Below, piece by piece: positions 23,031-34,559 of a DNA stretch of 64,000 bases. Both the position numbers and the translations under genes were made by a program. How positions within the stretch are numbered: position 1 is the first letter of the stretch; each line of letters opens with the position of its first letter. The DNA is from Diphasiastrum complanatum (Eukaryota > Streptophyta > Lycopodiopsida > Lycopodiales > Lycopodiaceae). Below the pieces are notes generated by a model. The model saw only the letters and a program-made list of their open reading frames with translations, had not been told where the DNA came from and did not search any database. The stretch is taken from contig CM055093.1 of the NCBI GenBank assembly GCA_029204225.1, forward strand, positions 26,633,566-26,697,565. Reading direction: 5' to 3'.

Positions 23031-24957
23031 AACACTACACACATCCTGAATCGGTGTCTTACAAAATTCGTGGAAGGTAAGACACCTCATGAAGCTGTTA
23101 CTAGAAAGAAACCTAATATTTCTCATTTGAGAGTATTTGGTTGTGATGCTTATGCTCATATTCTTGATGAGAAACGAAGAAAATTGGATGCAAAAGCTAT
23201 CAAGTGTATTTTCCTTGGATATGATGAGAAGGCCAAGGCATACAGGATGTATGACACAAATGCACAGAAACTTGTAATTTCTAGGGATGCTATGTTTGAC
23301 GAGATGGGCCAAGGTGAACAATCTGAAGTAATCACTAAACCTTTTGATGAGGGAGCGAAATTACAGGTCAAGAAGGGAGTGGATTTTAATATAGAAAATC
23401 CATTGGACAAAGGCAAGCCTGATGCTGAAATTTCCAAGGAGTACCTAAATGGCACTTATCAATCACAGATGGTGCAAAGAAGGGAGATACTCCCAAATCT
23501 AGTGAGCAGGGAGAGCTTAGAAGATCAAGTAGAAATCGAAAACCTCCTACAAGATTAGAGATGAATCTAGCCCTAATGGGTTCTGTGCTCAAGGCTCAAG
23601 AACCAAAAACTTTTGATAAAGCAAAGGAGCACGAGGAGTGGCGTGAAGCTATGGAAACAGAAATGGAAGCTATATCAAAAAATAGGACTTGGAACTTGGT
23701 TGAGCCACCTGATGGTAAGACGTCTATCACTTGCAAATGGATATACAAGATCAAATATAGAGCTGATGGAAACTCAACAAATGCAAAGCACGGTCGGTTG
23801 CGAGACGATTTGAGCAGCAGGAAGGTATTGATTTTGAGGAAACCTTCGCACCTGTAGCTAAGATGGTAACTATATGTTCTGTCATTGCTATTTCTGCTTT
23901 CTATGGTTGGAAGATCCAGCAAATAGATGTTAAATTTGCTTCTCTTAATGGAGTGCTGGATGGAGAGGTGTACTTAGCACAACCTCAAGGATTTATTGAA
24001 CCAGGGAGAGAGCACCTTGTTTGTAAGCTCAACAAAGCTACTTATGGATTGAAGCAAGCACCATGGGCGGTAATCTTGCATTGATGAACACTTTAAGAGA
24101 AGGGGAATGGTAAAGAGTGATGCTGATCCTAATCTTTACATTCTAAGGCAAGATTCAGATATAGTGTTCATTGTGTTGTACGTGGATGATTTGATTATTA
24201 CAGGAAGTAATGAGAGCTTAATTGATGAAATCAAATCAGATCTTTCCAATGCTTTTGACATGAGTGATCTAGGATTGATGCAGTAATGTCTTGGCATTGA
24301 AGTATGGCAAAAGGAAAATGTGGTCTTTCTTACACAAAGCAAATATGCACGAGATTTGCTTTATAAGTTCAATATGCAGAATTGTATTCCTTTGAGTACA
24401 CCTATGGATGTCAACATGAAGCTTACTACATATGATGAATCTAAGAAAGTGGATGCTTATTTGTATAGACAGTTGGTGGGTAGTTTGATTTATCTGACAC
24501 ACACACGACCTGATGTTTCTTATGTTGTTGGTGTTGTTAGTCAATTTATGCAAGATCCTAGTCAAACACACTGGAAGTCTGCTAAACATATTTTCAGATA
24601 CATTCGAGGGACATTGAATTTTGGTTTGAAGTATGATCAGCTTGAAGTGCCAATATTGCTAGGATATACAAATGCTGATTGGGCAGGTAATATTGATGAC
24701 AGAAGGTCTACCAGTGGTCATACATTCAGTTATGGTATAGCTGCAGTTTCATGGAGCAACAAAAAGCAACCTACAGTAGTCTTATCCTCGACGGAAGTTG
24801 AATATCGAGCACTCAGCAATGCTGCACAAGAAGCGGTATGGTTATGAAGATTGCTTGTGGATTTAGGTCAACCATAGGTGGATGCAACTACTATATCTTG
24901 CGACAATCAAAGTTGCATTCACCTTGCCAAAAATCCAGTTTTACATGCTCGAACCAA
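23031..24957 (+). pseudogene. Copia A pol relic (IN C-terminus, RT, RNase H)
   Basis: The segment begins inside integrase at HILNRCLTKFVEGKTPHEAV, followed by FGCDAYAHILDEKRRKLDAK and KCIFLGYDEKAKAYRMYD. The RT follows (NRTWNLVEPPDGK...CKWIYKIKY, KIQQIDVKFASLNGVLDGEVYLAQPQGF, KLNKATYGLKQAP). The RT catalytic tetrad YVDD is intact at 24179-24190 (VLYVDDLIITGS). Then comes RNase H (ADWAGNIDDRRSTSGHTFSY, VVLSSTEVEYRALSNAAQEA). Frameshifts near 23460, 23780 and 24070 and a stop near 24284 inactivate it. Its last codons lie on the far side of element B, at 30101. Confidence 0.8.
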
Positions 24958-25220
24958 TGTTAGAAATCAATGATAAACTTCATTGTTACTGTTTACGAGG
25001 TACATTAATGTTGACAGTTGTGACTAGCTGTCATTAGCCGTAGGCTAGTCTATTAGTCTACTCATAGGTTTTCTCTCTCTATCAGGGGTTCAGGGTTTAT
25101 TTGTACATTTCACATTCTGTATGAGTTAGTGTGATAGAGTGACAGTGTGTGTTCTTCTTCCGCCTTCTTGTGGTGATTGCTTATGGTGAATGTTTGATGT
25201 TGCACATCTAATTCTTAACA
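24958..25220 (+). repeat. 5' LTR of copia B
   Basis: 263 bp, TG...CA ends, followed by the PBS TGGTATCAGAGC. Confidence 0.92.
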
Positions 25221-25232
25221 TGGTATCAGAGC
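25221..25232 (+). promoter_or_regulatory. PBS of copia B
   Basis: TGGTATCAGAGC directly after the LTR. Confidence 0.85.
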
Positions 25233-25694
25233 AGGAATAGTCCAACGTGCCTGATCAGTGGATACAGCTTGTCACAGGCTCTGCAACGAAGTGAGAAAGT
25301 CCTTCATGGGAGGTGAAAGCTTGGAGAGATAAAAATGGCTGGAAGAAATCCTTCTTTGGTGTATTTTGCAGGTTTGGAGCTCAGAATCATCAATGGGGAA
25401 CGAAGACACAGTCCCGGAGGCATCAAAAAGGCTAGGGCAGCATCAAACAAGTTGAAAATCTGTTGAGTGGGGAGATTTTTACATTCCTAGTTGTTGTGAA
25501 AAGCACAGTTTCGAAGGCATCCAAAAGACTAGGGCAACATTAAAATTTGAACCAATATCAGATCCACGTGCGCGAGCTAAAGAGAATCCCGCGTAGTCGT
25601 GCACTCGCGCGTCATACCGATATCAAGTGTCCAACCGAACATTTACAGTTCTGTGGCGTGATAAATTTATTGAGCCAGACTCATCTATCCAGTA

Positions 25695-26540
25695 ATGGCA
25701 ACTCTAAGCAAGAGTGTCCTTAATGAGTCAAGCAAATTGGAAGGTGTCAGCAACTATGCAGTTTGAAAATTCAAACTGAAGAACATTTTGATGGAAAATG
25801 AGCTGTGGGAGATCGTGACAGGTGAAGAGACAAGGTCAGTGATTGAAGAAGATCAACGGGCATTTGATAGGAGAAAACGGCAAGCCCAGAATGTCATCAA
25901 CTTATCAGTTAGACATGCAATTATTTCCTATATTTCAGATTCAGAAGGACCAAAAGAAACGTGGGATACATTGAAGGCATTGTTTGAAACGACAAATACA
26001 TCTCGAATACTATTTTTGAAGACGAAGTTGCATACATTGCGGATGGATGCTGGTGCAACTATTGCTGATCACATACTGAAGATCAAAGATATCCGTGACC
26101 AATTAGCAGCAGTTGGAGAGCGAGTAGAAGATTGTGAGATCGTGCAATTGACATTGAATAGTCTGAGTGAGCCACATCAATTGTTTGTGACAAGTATAGC
26201 CACAAGAAAAAATCTTCCAACCTATGAAGAACTAGGTGGATTGCTTTTGCAAGAAGAGCAACGTCAAGAGAACTTGAATCATTGTAACAGGAGCTATGAT
26301 CAAGCTCTTGTAGTTAGAGGACGAGGTGGAAGATTTGGTCGGAAGGTGTCAATCGAGAGGAGGAAACTCAAGTCGGGGATCATTTCAACAATTTTATGAG
26401 AAAGTCAATGATAGTCTGAATCGAGGCAATTGGAATCAAGGCCGAGGTCAAGGACACGACTATTCAAGACAAAATAAACCTTGAAATTGTAGGTACTGCA
26501 ACAAACCTGGCCACTGGGAGCGTGAATGCTTCAAGAAACA
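25695..26540 (+). pseudogene. gag: Copia B gag
   Basis: The ATG at 25695 starts MATLSKSVLNESSKLEGVSN. An in-frame TGA at 25764 replaces the Trp of the conserved AVWKFKLKN motif. The frame then runs to 26399 with a typical UBN2 gag (TWDTLKALFETTNTSRI, LHTLRMDAGATIADHI). A frameshift near 26340 follows the Gly/Arg-rich RGRGGRFG stretch. The CCHC knuckle CRYCNKPGHWEREC (26490-26531) is intact in the downstream frame, but a TGA lies shortly before it. Confidence 0.8.
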
Positions 26541-28876
26541 GAAGGAGATGGAACGAAGAAAAGACAAATGGCAAGCGGGAAATTATGCTGATCAACATCA
26601 ATTTAATGACTATTATTATGAAAACAATTATACTGATCAACATCAATACGATGATGATCAATATGAAGATGATACTGGTGAGAGCTCAAAATTGTTCACT
26701 ACAGCATTAATGACAAGTGATGAGACCAAGGATACCTGGTACATTGATAGTGGTGCATCCAAGCACATGACTTCAAGGAAAGAGTGGTTTTCAGAACTCA
26801 AGGAAACTCACAATGGTGATGAAGTTGGACAAGCCGATGGCAAATTGCTATATGTTAAAGGAGTTCGAGTGGTACCAATGAAGTTAGCCAGTGGGAAGAT
26901 AAAGCGGATAAGCAATGTGCAATATGTACCTAGCTTCGCTAACAATCTACTATCTGTTGGGACGATGGCTGATCAACAACTCAAGGTTGAGTTTGACAGT
27001 GACAAGTGTCTTGTCAAAGACATCAAGAATCACTACAAAGTAATTGCTATAGGAGCTAGAGTCAACGGGAATCGACTCTACAAATTGAATGCGAGATCTT
27101 TTACTCAAGCTATGGTAAGCACTGTTGATAGTCGAAGTGATCTTTGGCATCAAAGGTTTGGTCATATCAGTGCTCAAAGTTTGCAAATTCTTAAAAGAGG
27201 TAATCTAGTTGTTGGATTGTCTGATATCTCTTTTGAAGGAAAAATTTGTGAGGGTAGCATTTTGGGAAAACAACATAGAGAGAGATTTCCCAAAGATGGA
27301 GCAAGAAGAGCCAATGGCATTCTTGATCTTGTTCATAGTGATCTATGTGGACCAATACAAACTAGGTCCATTAGTGGTTGTTACTATTTCATCACATTCA
27401 TTGATGACTATAGTAGACATATCTGGATTTATTTCAAAAGCAAGAAATCTAATGCTTTTGCCAAGTTTAGAGAGCTCAAGGCTCTAGTTGAAAAACAAAC
27501 AGGTTGTTATATTAAGACCCTCAGATCAGATGGTGGTGGTGGGTATTTTTCAACAGAGTTTATAAACTTTTGCAAGAATCAGGGGATCAAGAGACAAACC
27601 ACTACACCCTATTCACCACAACAGAACGGAGTTGCAGAATGGAAAAACAGATCCATTGTGGAGATGGCTAGGGCAATGCTTAAGAGCAAGGATTTGCCAA
27701 ATACTTTTTGGGCAGAAGCATGCAACACAGCTACTCATATCTTGAATCGGTGTCCTACGAAGTCTGTGGAGGGCAAGACACCTTACGAAGCCTTTACTGG
27801 AAAGAAACCTAATGTTTCTCATTTACGAGTATTTGGTTGTGATGCTTACGCTCATGTACCTAATGAAAAATAAAAGAAGCTGGATGCAAAAGCTGTTAAG
27901 TGTATTTCCCTTGGATATGATGAAAGAGCCAATGCATACAGAATGTATGACACAGATGCACAAAAGATCGTGATTTCCAGAGATGCTACTTTTGATGAGA
28001 TGAGTCAAAATGACCAAATAAAATTGACAATTGATCCCTTTGATGATAAAGCTAAAGTGCAAGTGAAGGAAGAAGTTGGTGTCAATATGGAAGAGCCAAT
28101 GGAAAAAGATAGGGTCAATAATGAGATTCCTAGGCCCAAGTGGTACTTGTCAGTAACAAGTGATGCTAATAAGGGAGATACTCCCGAATCAAGTGGGCGG
28201 GGAGAGCTTAGAAGATCAAGTAGAAATCAAAAACCTCCTGCAAGATTAGAGATGAATCTAGCCCTAATGGGTTTTGTGCTCAAGGCTCAAGAACCAAAAA
28301 CTTTTGATAAAGCAAAGGAGCACAAGGCGTGGCATGAAGCTATGGAAACAGAAATGGAAGCTATAACAAAAAATAGGACGTGGAACTTGGTTGAGCTACC
28401 TAATGGTAAGACGTCTATCACTTGCAAATGGATATACAAGATCAAATATGGAGCTGATGGGCAACTCAACTTGTACAAAGCACAGTTGGTTGTGAGAGGA
28501 TTTGAGCAGCAGGAAGGTATTGATTTTGAGGAAACCTTCGCACCCGTAGCTAAGATGGTAACTATATGTTCTATCATTGCTATTTCTATTTTCTATGGTT
28601 GGAAGATCCAACAAATGGATGTTAAATCTGCTTTTCTTAATGGAGTGCTGGATGAAGAGGTGTACTTAGTACAACCTCAAGGATTTGTTGAGCCAGGGAG
28701 AGAGCATCTCGTTTGTAAGCTCAACAAAGCCATTTGTGGATTGAAGCAAGCACCACAGGTGTGGTACCCTTGCATTGATGAACACTTCAAGCAAAGGGGA
28801 ATGGTAAAGAGTGATGCTGATCCTAGTCTTTACATTCTAAGGCAAGACTCAGATATAGTGTTCATTGTGTTGTACA
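26487..28876 (+). pseudogene. pol: Copia B protease, integrase and RT
   Basis: After the knuckle come WYIDSGASKHMTS (aspartic protease, D-S-G-A), LWHQRFGHIS (GAG-pre-integrase) and an integrase core. The core has HSDLCGP (D), LRSDGGGGY (D, with the usual Asn changed to Gly) and QNGVAEWKNRS (E). The IN C-terminus FGCDAYAHVP is cut by TAA at 27871-27873 where A reads Arg. The frame then resumes as RT (TWNLVELPNGK, CKWIYKIKYGADG, KIQQMDVKSAFLNGVLDEEV, CGLKQAPQVWY). A 1-nt deletion at about 28880 destroys the catalytic YVDD, leaving YMDI and a stop. Confidence 0.85.
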
Positions 28877-28883
28877 TGGATAT

Positions 28884-29832
28884 TTGATTATTACAGGAAG
28901 TAATGAGAGCCTAATTGATATAATAAAATCAGATCTTTCCAATGCTTTTGACATGAGTGATCTAGGATTGATGCACTATTGTCTTGGCATTGAAGTATGG
29001 CAAAAGGAAGACATGGGCTTTCTTACACAAAGCAAATATGCACGAGATTTGCTTTATAAGTTCAATATGCAGGATTGTAAGCCTTTGAGTACACCTATGG
29101 ATGTCAACATGAATCTTACTACATATGATAAACCTGAGAAAGTGGATGCTTATTTGTATAGATAGCTAGTGGGTACTTTGATTTATTTGACACACACACG
29201 ACCTGATATTCCTTATGTTGTTGGTGTTGTTAGTCAATTTATGCAAGATCCTAGTCAAGCACATTGGAAGTCTGCTAAACGTATTCTCAGATACATTCGA
29301 GGGACATTGAATTTTGGTTTGAAGTATGATCAGCCTGAAGCGCCAATGTTGGTAGGTTATACAGATGTCGATTGGGCAGGTAATATTGATGACATAAGAT
29401 CTACCAGTGGTCATACATTAAGTTATGGTATAGCTGCAATTTCATGGAGCAGCAAAAAGCAACCTACAGTAGCCTTATCATCGATGGAACTGAATATCGA
29501 GCACTCGGCAATGCTACACAGGAAGCAGTATGGTTACGAAGATTGCTTGTGGATTTAGGTCAACCACAAGTGGATGCGACTAATAATCTTGCGATAATCA
29601 AAGTTGCATTCACCTTGCCAAAAATCCAGTTCTACATGCTCAAACCAAGCACATCGAAATACACTACCATTTTGTTCGAGAGAAAATTCTTGATGGAGCC
29701 ATTGATCTTGTTTTTTGTAAATCTGAAGATCAAATGGCAGATATTTTTACTAAGTCATTAGGTAGATGTAAATTTGAGAGGTTTTGTACTCTATTAGGAA
29801 TAGAAGAATGTAATTTTATCATTGAGGGAGAG
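28884..29832 (+). pseudogene. Copia B RT 3' part and RNase H
   Basis: The shifted frame continues ITGSNESLIDIIKSDLSNAF, LGLMHYCLGIEVWQ and LLYKFNMQDCKPLSTPMDVN. A TAG at 29163-29165 replaces Gln of YRQLVG. RNase H follows: LTHTRPDIPYVVGVVSQFMQ and VDWAGNIDDIRSTSGH. A 1-nt deletion near 29487 breaks LSSTEVEY. The polyprotein C-terminus (KHIEIHYHFVRE, ADIFTKSLG) is readable in a third frame up to the polypurine tract. Confidence 0.8.
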
Positions 29833-30095
29833 TGTTAGAAATCAATGATAAACTTCATTGTTACTGTTTACGAGGTACATTAATGTTGACAACTGTGACC
29901 AACTGTCATTAGCCGTAGGCTAGTCTATTAGTCTACTCATAGGTTTTCTCTCTCTATCAGGGGTTCAGGGTTTATTTGTACATTTCACATTCTGTATGAG
30001 TTAGTTTGATAGGGTGAGAGTGCGTGTTCTTCTTCCACCTTCTTGTGGTGATTGCTTATGGTGAATGCTTGGTGTTGCATATCTAATTCTTAACA
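29833..30095 (+). repeat. 3' LTR of copia B
   Basis: 263 bp, the same length as the 5' LTR, ending TTCTTAACA before the target duplication ACCAA. Confidence 0.92.
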
Positions 30096-30249
30096 ACCAA
30101 GCACATCAAAATATATTATCATTTTGTTCGAGAGAAAATTTTTTATGGAGCCATTGATCTTGTTTTCTGTAAATCTGAAGATTAAGTGGCAGATATTTTT
30201 ACTAAGTCATTAGGTAGATGTAAATTTGAAAAGTTTCGTACTCTACTAG

Positions 30250-31140
30250 TGTTGCGCCGGTGTCTCAAAGGGCGCTGGGACTTGAGCGGTTTTCCCAACA
30301 TGCGCTTAAGTTTAACATTCATCCATCATGCACTTACGTAAAAACCAACTTAGAAACGTAACAAGCTTAACCATTCAGACTTAAGAAAACTAGAATCCCA
30401 ACCAACCCGAAAGCCAACTCAGAATCCGTCCCCAAAAGGTAACCAAAGGCAAAGACAAGCCACACATGAAACCCAAGGCATAGTGGTCACCAAATTGAAC
30501 AATTGGCATAGCGGCGAGCCACACGTTGGTGACATGAACCCTTGGACACCGGCGACACAAAAAAGTTGTAGTAAGGGTCCTTCCACTTGGACCAGTCCCG
30601 GAGGCGAATCTGAAATGGTAATCATCCACAAGGATCAACTTTATTAAATTTGGAAGAGGTTACATTCATACATAGACTGACTGGTCTCGGGGCCACCAAC
30701 ACGTGCTGGCTCATGCTGGTAGAGGGAGCTAAGACCTGGCGACTGGATTCCTGGTGCTGGTTGAGCTACCCAAGTTTCTGTCTGCCGGACTCCCCCTATA
30801 GTTCTGGTGTGATTCGGCGCACCCCTCTGTCCTAAAATATAGTGCTTTCTAGTAAAGCACGCTTTTTAGGACTTAGTTTTTATTTTGCTGATTAAGCCTG
30901 GCAAGCCTGACAGAATCAGTCTGGCTCCCGGGAGCTGTCCCGGCGGCAGAATCAATTTGCTTCCTGACTAGGCCATGACTCGAGCTCTAGAACTAGCTCA
31001 TGACTTGTGACTACTTGACTGGCTCACCACAGGTCAGAGGCTCAGTCCTTGACATTCTAACTTGCTCTGGGACCTTAGGGAGTGTCACCCCTTAGAGTCT
31101 TACAGGACATGCTGGGTGCACCCGAGTCAGCTTTACAACA
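30250..31140 (-). repeat. 3' LTR of element C
   Basis: An 891-bp LTR. On + it reads TGTTGCGCCGG to GCTTTACAACA. Adjoining it at 31141-31155 is TCCTCTCCTTG, which on minus is the purine tract CAAGGAGAGGA. Confidence 0.85.
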
Positions 31141-31449
31141 TCCTCTCCTTGTTTGAAAAAGCTAATGTCCTCATCAGGGCCAAACTAGACCTAAGACGCA
31201 TGGCACGGGCTTAATTCACCGGCCTTAACAACTTTGAATAAAAAATACATTGGCAGTAGCACAGGAAAAGTGTGGATCAAGTTCACTTACATAAAACCTG
31301 TGTAAAGCTGCAAGTGATTTATTGACAAACTTAAGAAAGATACCTGAAAGTTCCTTGAACTTCAGAGTGGCCATGAGTGGTCATACAGGAGGCATGCCGC
31401 CAGGTAGTGCTTTGTGTGTCGATCTGGAAAAACGGCTATTGCGTTGATT

Positions 31450-31620
31450 TTTCTGCAGATAATCTGTCAGTACTTCAGGGGCTCCCTCTTTAAGTTTGTC
31501 TTCGTACTCCCAAGAAGCCTCAATGAGTGGAGCCCGTAGTCACTTTACTAGATATTCGCGTTGAACGCCAGTTCGCTTTCTATGTGCCAATATTTGTTCT
31601 GGTACAAGCTGTCTCTTCTT
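31450..31620 (-). pseudogene. Chromodomain of element C integrase
   Basis: On minus, the integrase C-terminus continues VPEQILAHRKRTGVQREYLVK, a stop, and then LRAPLIEASWEYEDKL. This is a chromodomain (EYLVKW...ASWE...L). The conserved Trp codon after EYLVK is TGA at about 31537-31539. Chromodomains direct chromovirus insertion to marked chromatin. This one would be truncated. Confidence 0.7.
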
Positions 31621-32730
31621 ATCATCAAGTGTCGATGGTGGGTGATGGAGTTCGTGTTGCCGATCAAATCGCTCATCCGGTTTGTACCATTTGAGTAATG
31701 AGATATGAAACACATTGTGTATATCCGAGCTGGATGGCAGCACCAATCGGTAAGCCACTGGGTTGACCTTCTTGGTGACATAATATGGCCCCGCATAAGG
31801 TCGAACGAACTTATGAGAGAAGCCTTTTGGTAATGCAATATTTTTTGTGTTCAGCCACACTTTATCACCTTCCTCAAATTCCAGTTCTCGTCGATGTGGG
31901 TTTACGTCAGCTGCCATACTTCTTTGTGATTGCTCTAAAAATGACTTCACCTCTGTCAGCTTTGTGTGCCACTCATTGATGAATTCCTCCGTAGTGGGTA
32001 CTAGAGTTTCTTGCACGCCTGTAAGAAAAGAGCTTGGAACAATCGGTAGCCGACCATTGCTTATCTCGAAGGGTGCCTTTCCAGTAGATCTGTTCACTTG
32101 GTTGTTATGTGCAAACTCGAGAATATCCAAGTAGCTGACCCAATCAGATTGGTCCCAAGCGACATAATTTCATAAATATTGTTCAATCTGTCGATTTACT
32201 CATTCCGTTTGCCCGTCTGTCTGAGGGTGATATGCAGTGCTGAAATTCAATCCAGTTCCCACGAGGCAAAATAGACAAGTCCAAAACTTTCCTACGAACT
32301 TGGTGTCTCGGTCAGAAATAATTGTTCTAGGTAGGCCATGGTATTTGAAGACAAATTTGAAAAATAACCTTGCCACTTCTTCAGCTGTCACTGAACTTTT
32401 AGTTGGTACAAGATGAGCTTGCTTTGAAAAGCGGTCAACCACCACATAAATTGAGTCGAAGCCTTGGCAACGTGGTAGTTGAACAATAAAATCCATGCTC
32501 ACAGAATCCCACGGGTATGTTGGTACCGGTAATGGTTGGAGTAGTCCTACTGGGGTTAGCGGTTCCACCTTCACTTGTTGACATGTAGGCCATGTTTGCA
32601 CATAGGATTCAACGTCTGTCCACATACCTGGCCAATAGAAGCCTCTCTTGAGAAGTTTGTACATGCGATTCACCCCTGGATGTCCGGCGGCTAGTACGTC
32701 ATGATGTTCTTGCAAGACTTTCTTCCTCGA
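31540..32730 (-). pseudogene. Element C integrase
   Basis: Minus frames from 32715 and 32130 give an HHCC-type zinc module (HHDVLAAGHPGVNRMYKLL...WPGMW...PTCQQVK, with the first Cys changed to Trp). The DDE core reads SMDFIVQLP, TIISDRDTKF and STAYHPQTDGQTE. The GPY/F region follows (DKVWLNTKNI, PYAGPYYVTKKVNPVAYRL, VFHISLLKWYKP). A stop follows QTDGQTE, and another lies near 32170, so it is dead. Confidence 0.85.
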
Positions 32731-32928
32731 TTGATGTTGTCTGGGACATATACTCTGCGTTGTTTATAAACAACCATTTGATCCTTCCAAGTGAAATGTT
32801 TATGAGGCTTTCCTAGCTAGAATTTGATCATTAAGTCCTTCGCCAACACATCTGCACCATAATTCTCTCTGATTTCTTGGAGTAGGCCAGTCACCTGAGT
32901 TGTTACCGTTGCCATCAAGTGTTCCTAT

Positions 32929-33025
32929 CTACTTAGTGCGTCTGCTACCACATTGTTCTTTCCCGCCATGTGTACAATGTCTATATTGAATTTTGAGAGA
33001 AAGTTTTGCCATCGCATTTGCTACT
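32929..33025 (-). pseudogene. C-terminal remnant of element C RNase H
   Basis: Minus frame RWQNFLSKFNIDIVHMAGKN then NVVADALSR is the conserved end of gypsy RNase H leading into integrase. It stops upstream at the left inversion breakpoint near 33025, where LTR sequence begins on the other strand. Confidence 0.7.
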
Positions 33026-33257
33026 ATGCCTTGGGTTTCATGTGTGGCTTGTCTTTGCCTTTGGTTACCTTTTGGAGACGGATTCTGAGTTGGCTTTCGA
33101 GTTGGTTGGAATTCCAATTTTCTCAAGTCTGAATGGTTAAGCTTGTTACGTTTCTAAGTTGGCTTTTACGTAAGTGCATGATGGATGAATGTTAGACTTA
33201 AGCGTGTGTTGGGGAAACCGCTCAAGTCCCAGTGCCCTTTGAGGCGCCGGCGCAACA
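33026..33257 (+). repeat. Inverted U5 part of element C 5' LTR
   Basis: This is the reverse complement of 30250-30482 with scattered differences. It ends GCGCCGGCGCAACA at 33257 and is followed by TG and the PBS. Confidence 0.8.
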
Positions 33258-33259
33258 TG

Positions 33260-33271
33260 TGGTATCAGAGC
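33260..33271 (+). promoter_or_regulatory. PBS of element C (in the inverted block)
   Basis: TGGTATCAGAGC, two bases after the LTR end. Confidence 0.75.
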
Positions 33272-33950
33272 CGACTAGCCGGTCAGCTATGCAAGTCTCA
33301 CAGGGATGGCCACTTTTTGAATTTGTCAAGACAACCGTTGTGCAAAGTGCTGCCCACAGTGTAAGCACGGGTGCGTCCATGGTCGGGGTGGTCGGCAGAA
33401 TGGGGGACTTGATGAGGCAAGGTGCTGCCCTTGAGGTGTAAGCACGGTCAGTTCCCTCTGTTCGGGCCTGGCACTGTCTGCATGTAGGACAGATGAGGCA
33501 ATATGCTGCCATTAGGTTGGTGAAAGCACGGTTTGTGCCTTGTGGGGTGTAGGGTGACATATTCGAACTGTACGGGTTAACCATTGATACAGAGATGCTG
33601 CTCGAATTTGGGTGTAAAGCACGGGTGGTTAGCTGCCGGTGTGGATAGCTGCCGATCGTTTAGCTATAAGGGCTATTGACCAAAAAGTGGTGGGGCGTGA
33701 CTGAGGCAATGTGCTGCTTAATGGTGAAAGCACGGATGGTTGGATGGATGTTTCCCCGTGGGCTAATTCTGTGATAGATTTGTGTGGGCGCGGCTAGGCA
33801 AAGGTCCTACGTCCGGCTCAAGGGGAACGTGGCTTGAGAGGGATCCTCTGTGTTTGCTTTGGTTGGTATGTTCGTTTGTGGTGTGCTTGTTTGGACCTAA
33901 ATAACCTCTGGTTGCTTAATTTCTTCCAGGTGACTTGATCTAGTTGGGAG
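33272..33950 (+). other. Element C leader (in the inverted block)
   Basis: This is untranslated leader rich in GTGAAAGCACGG-like repeats. It matches the minus strand of 10995-11562. It runs straight into protease without a recognisable gag. Confidence 0.6.
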
Positions 33951-34544
33951 TTGAAAGAGGAGTTTACATTTGTGGGTGGACGACACACAAGTATGGAAAG
34001 GAGCTTCCATGGGGCAACCCCCAAGATTGGTTCGAGATTATTATTCCTATCCGGAAAGATAGCAGGGAGGAAGTCAGATTTCATGATCGACTCCAGAGCT
34101 TCACATAACTATATTTCAAGGAGTGTAGTGGAATAGTTCAGCTTGCCGACCAGGAATGTGACATCAACGCTCAAGGTAGAAACAACAAAGGGAGCACTGG
34201 ATGCAGACAAAGCAACATTGGACATCCCGGTGCAGATTGGGAGATGGAAGGCTAAACTTAGCTTTTTGATTTTAGAGATGAATGCCTTCGATGTAATTTT
34301 GGGCCTCCCCTGGCTAAATGAACACTGTATCGCAGTTTTGGGTAGGAGCTCAAACTTGGTCCTCTTGGATTACAAGAGACAAATCTGTATGACAAAAGCT
34401 CTGCCTGGAGGAAACGCTAAGGGTACCGATATTGAACAAAATCTGGTTGCTGCATCTGTGATAAAAAGCATGGCGAAAGGGAAAAGGTCAAAGTGCTTTC
34501 TTTGTATCTGCAGAGAGGTTTCAGAAGGGAAAAATGCACAATAG
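33951..34544 (+). pseudogene. Element C retropepsin
   Basis: FMIDSRASHNYIS is the gypsy protease active site with the invariant Gly changed to Arg (D-S-R-A for D-S-G-A). VILGLPWLNEH is the flap-distal ILGxPWL motif. A TAG at about 34136 lies between them. The loss of the active-site Gly would abolish activity on its own. Confidence 0.75.
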
Positions 34545-34559
34545 AAAGACTTGCCAAAG

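Larger units (their letters stand above)
24958..30095 (+). mobile_element. Copia element B (full length, inserted in A)
   Basis: The 263-bp LTRs are at 24958-25220 and 29833-30095, with TGTTA...TAACA ends. The target duplication ACCAA lies at 24953-24957 and 30096-30100. A perfect PBS is at 25221-25232 and the polypurine tract TTGAGGGAGAG lies just before 29833. The domain order gag, protease, integrase, RT, RNase H is the Ty1/copia order. By eye the two LTRs differ at about 12 of 263 positions, so the insertion is not recent. At least three stops and three frameshifts make it non-autonomous. Removing B restores the reading of A across 24957/30101. Confidence 0.92.
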
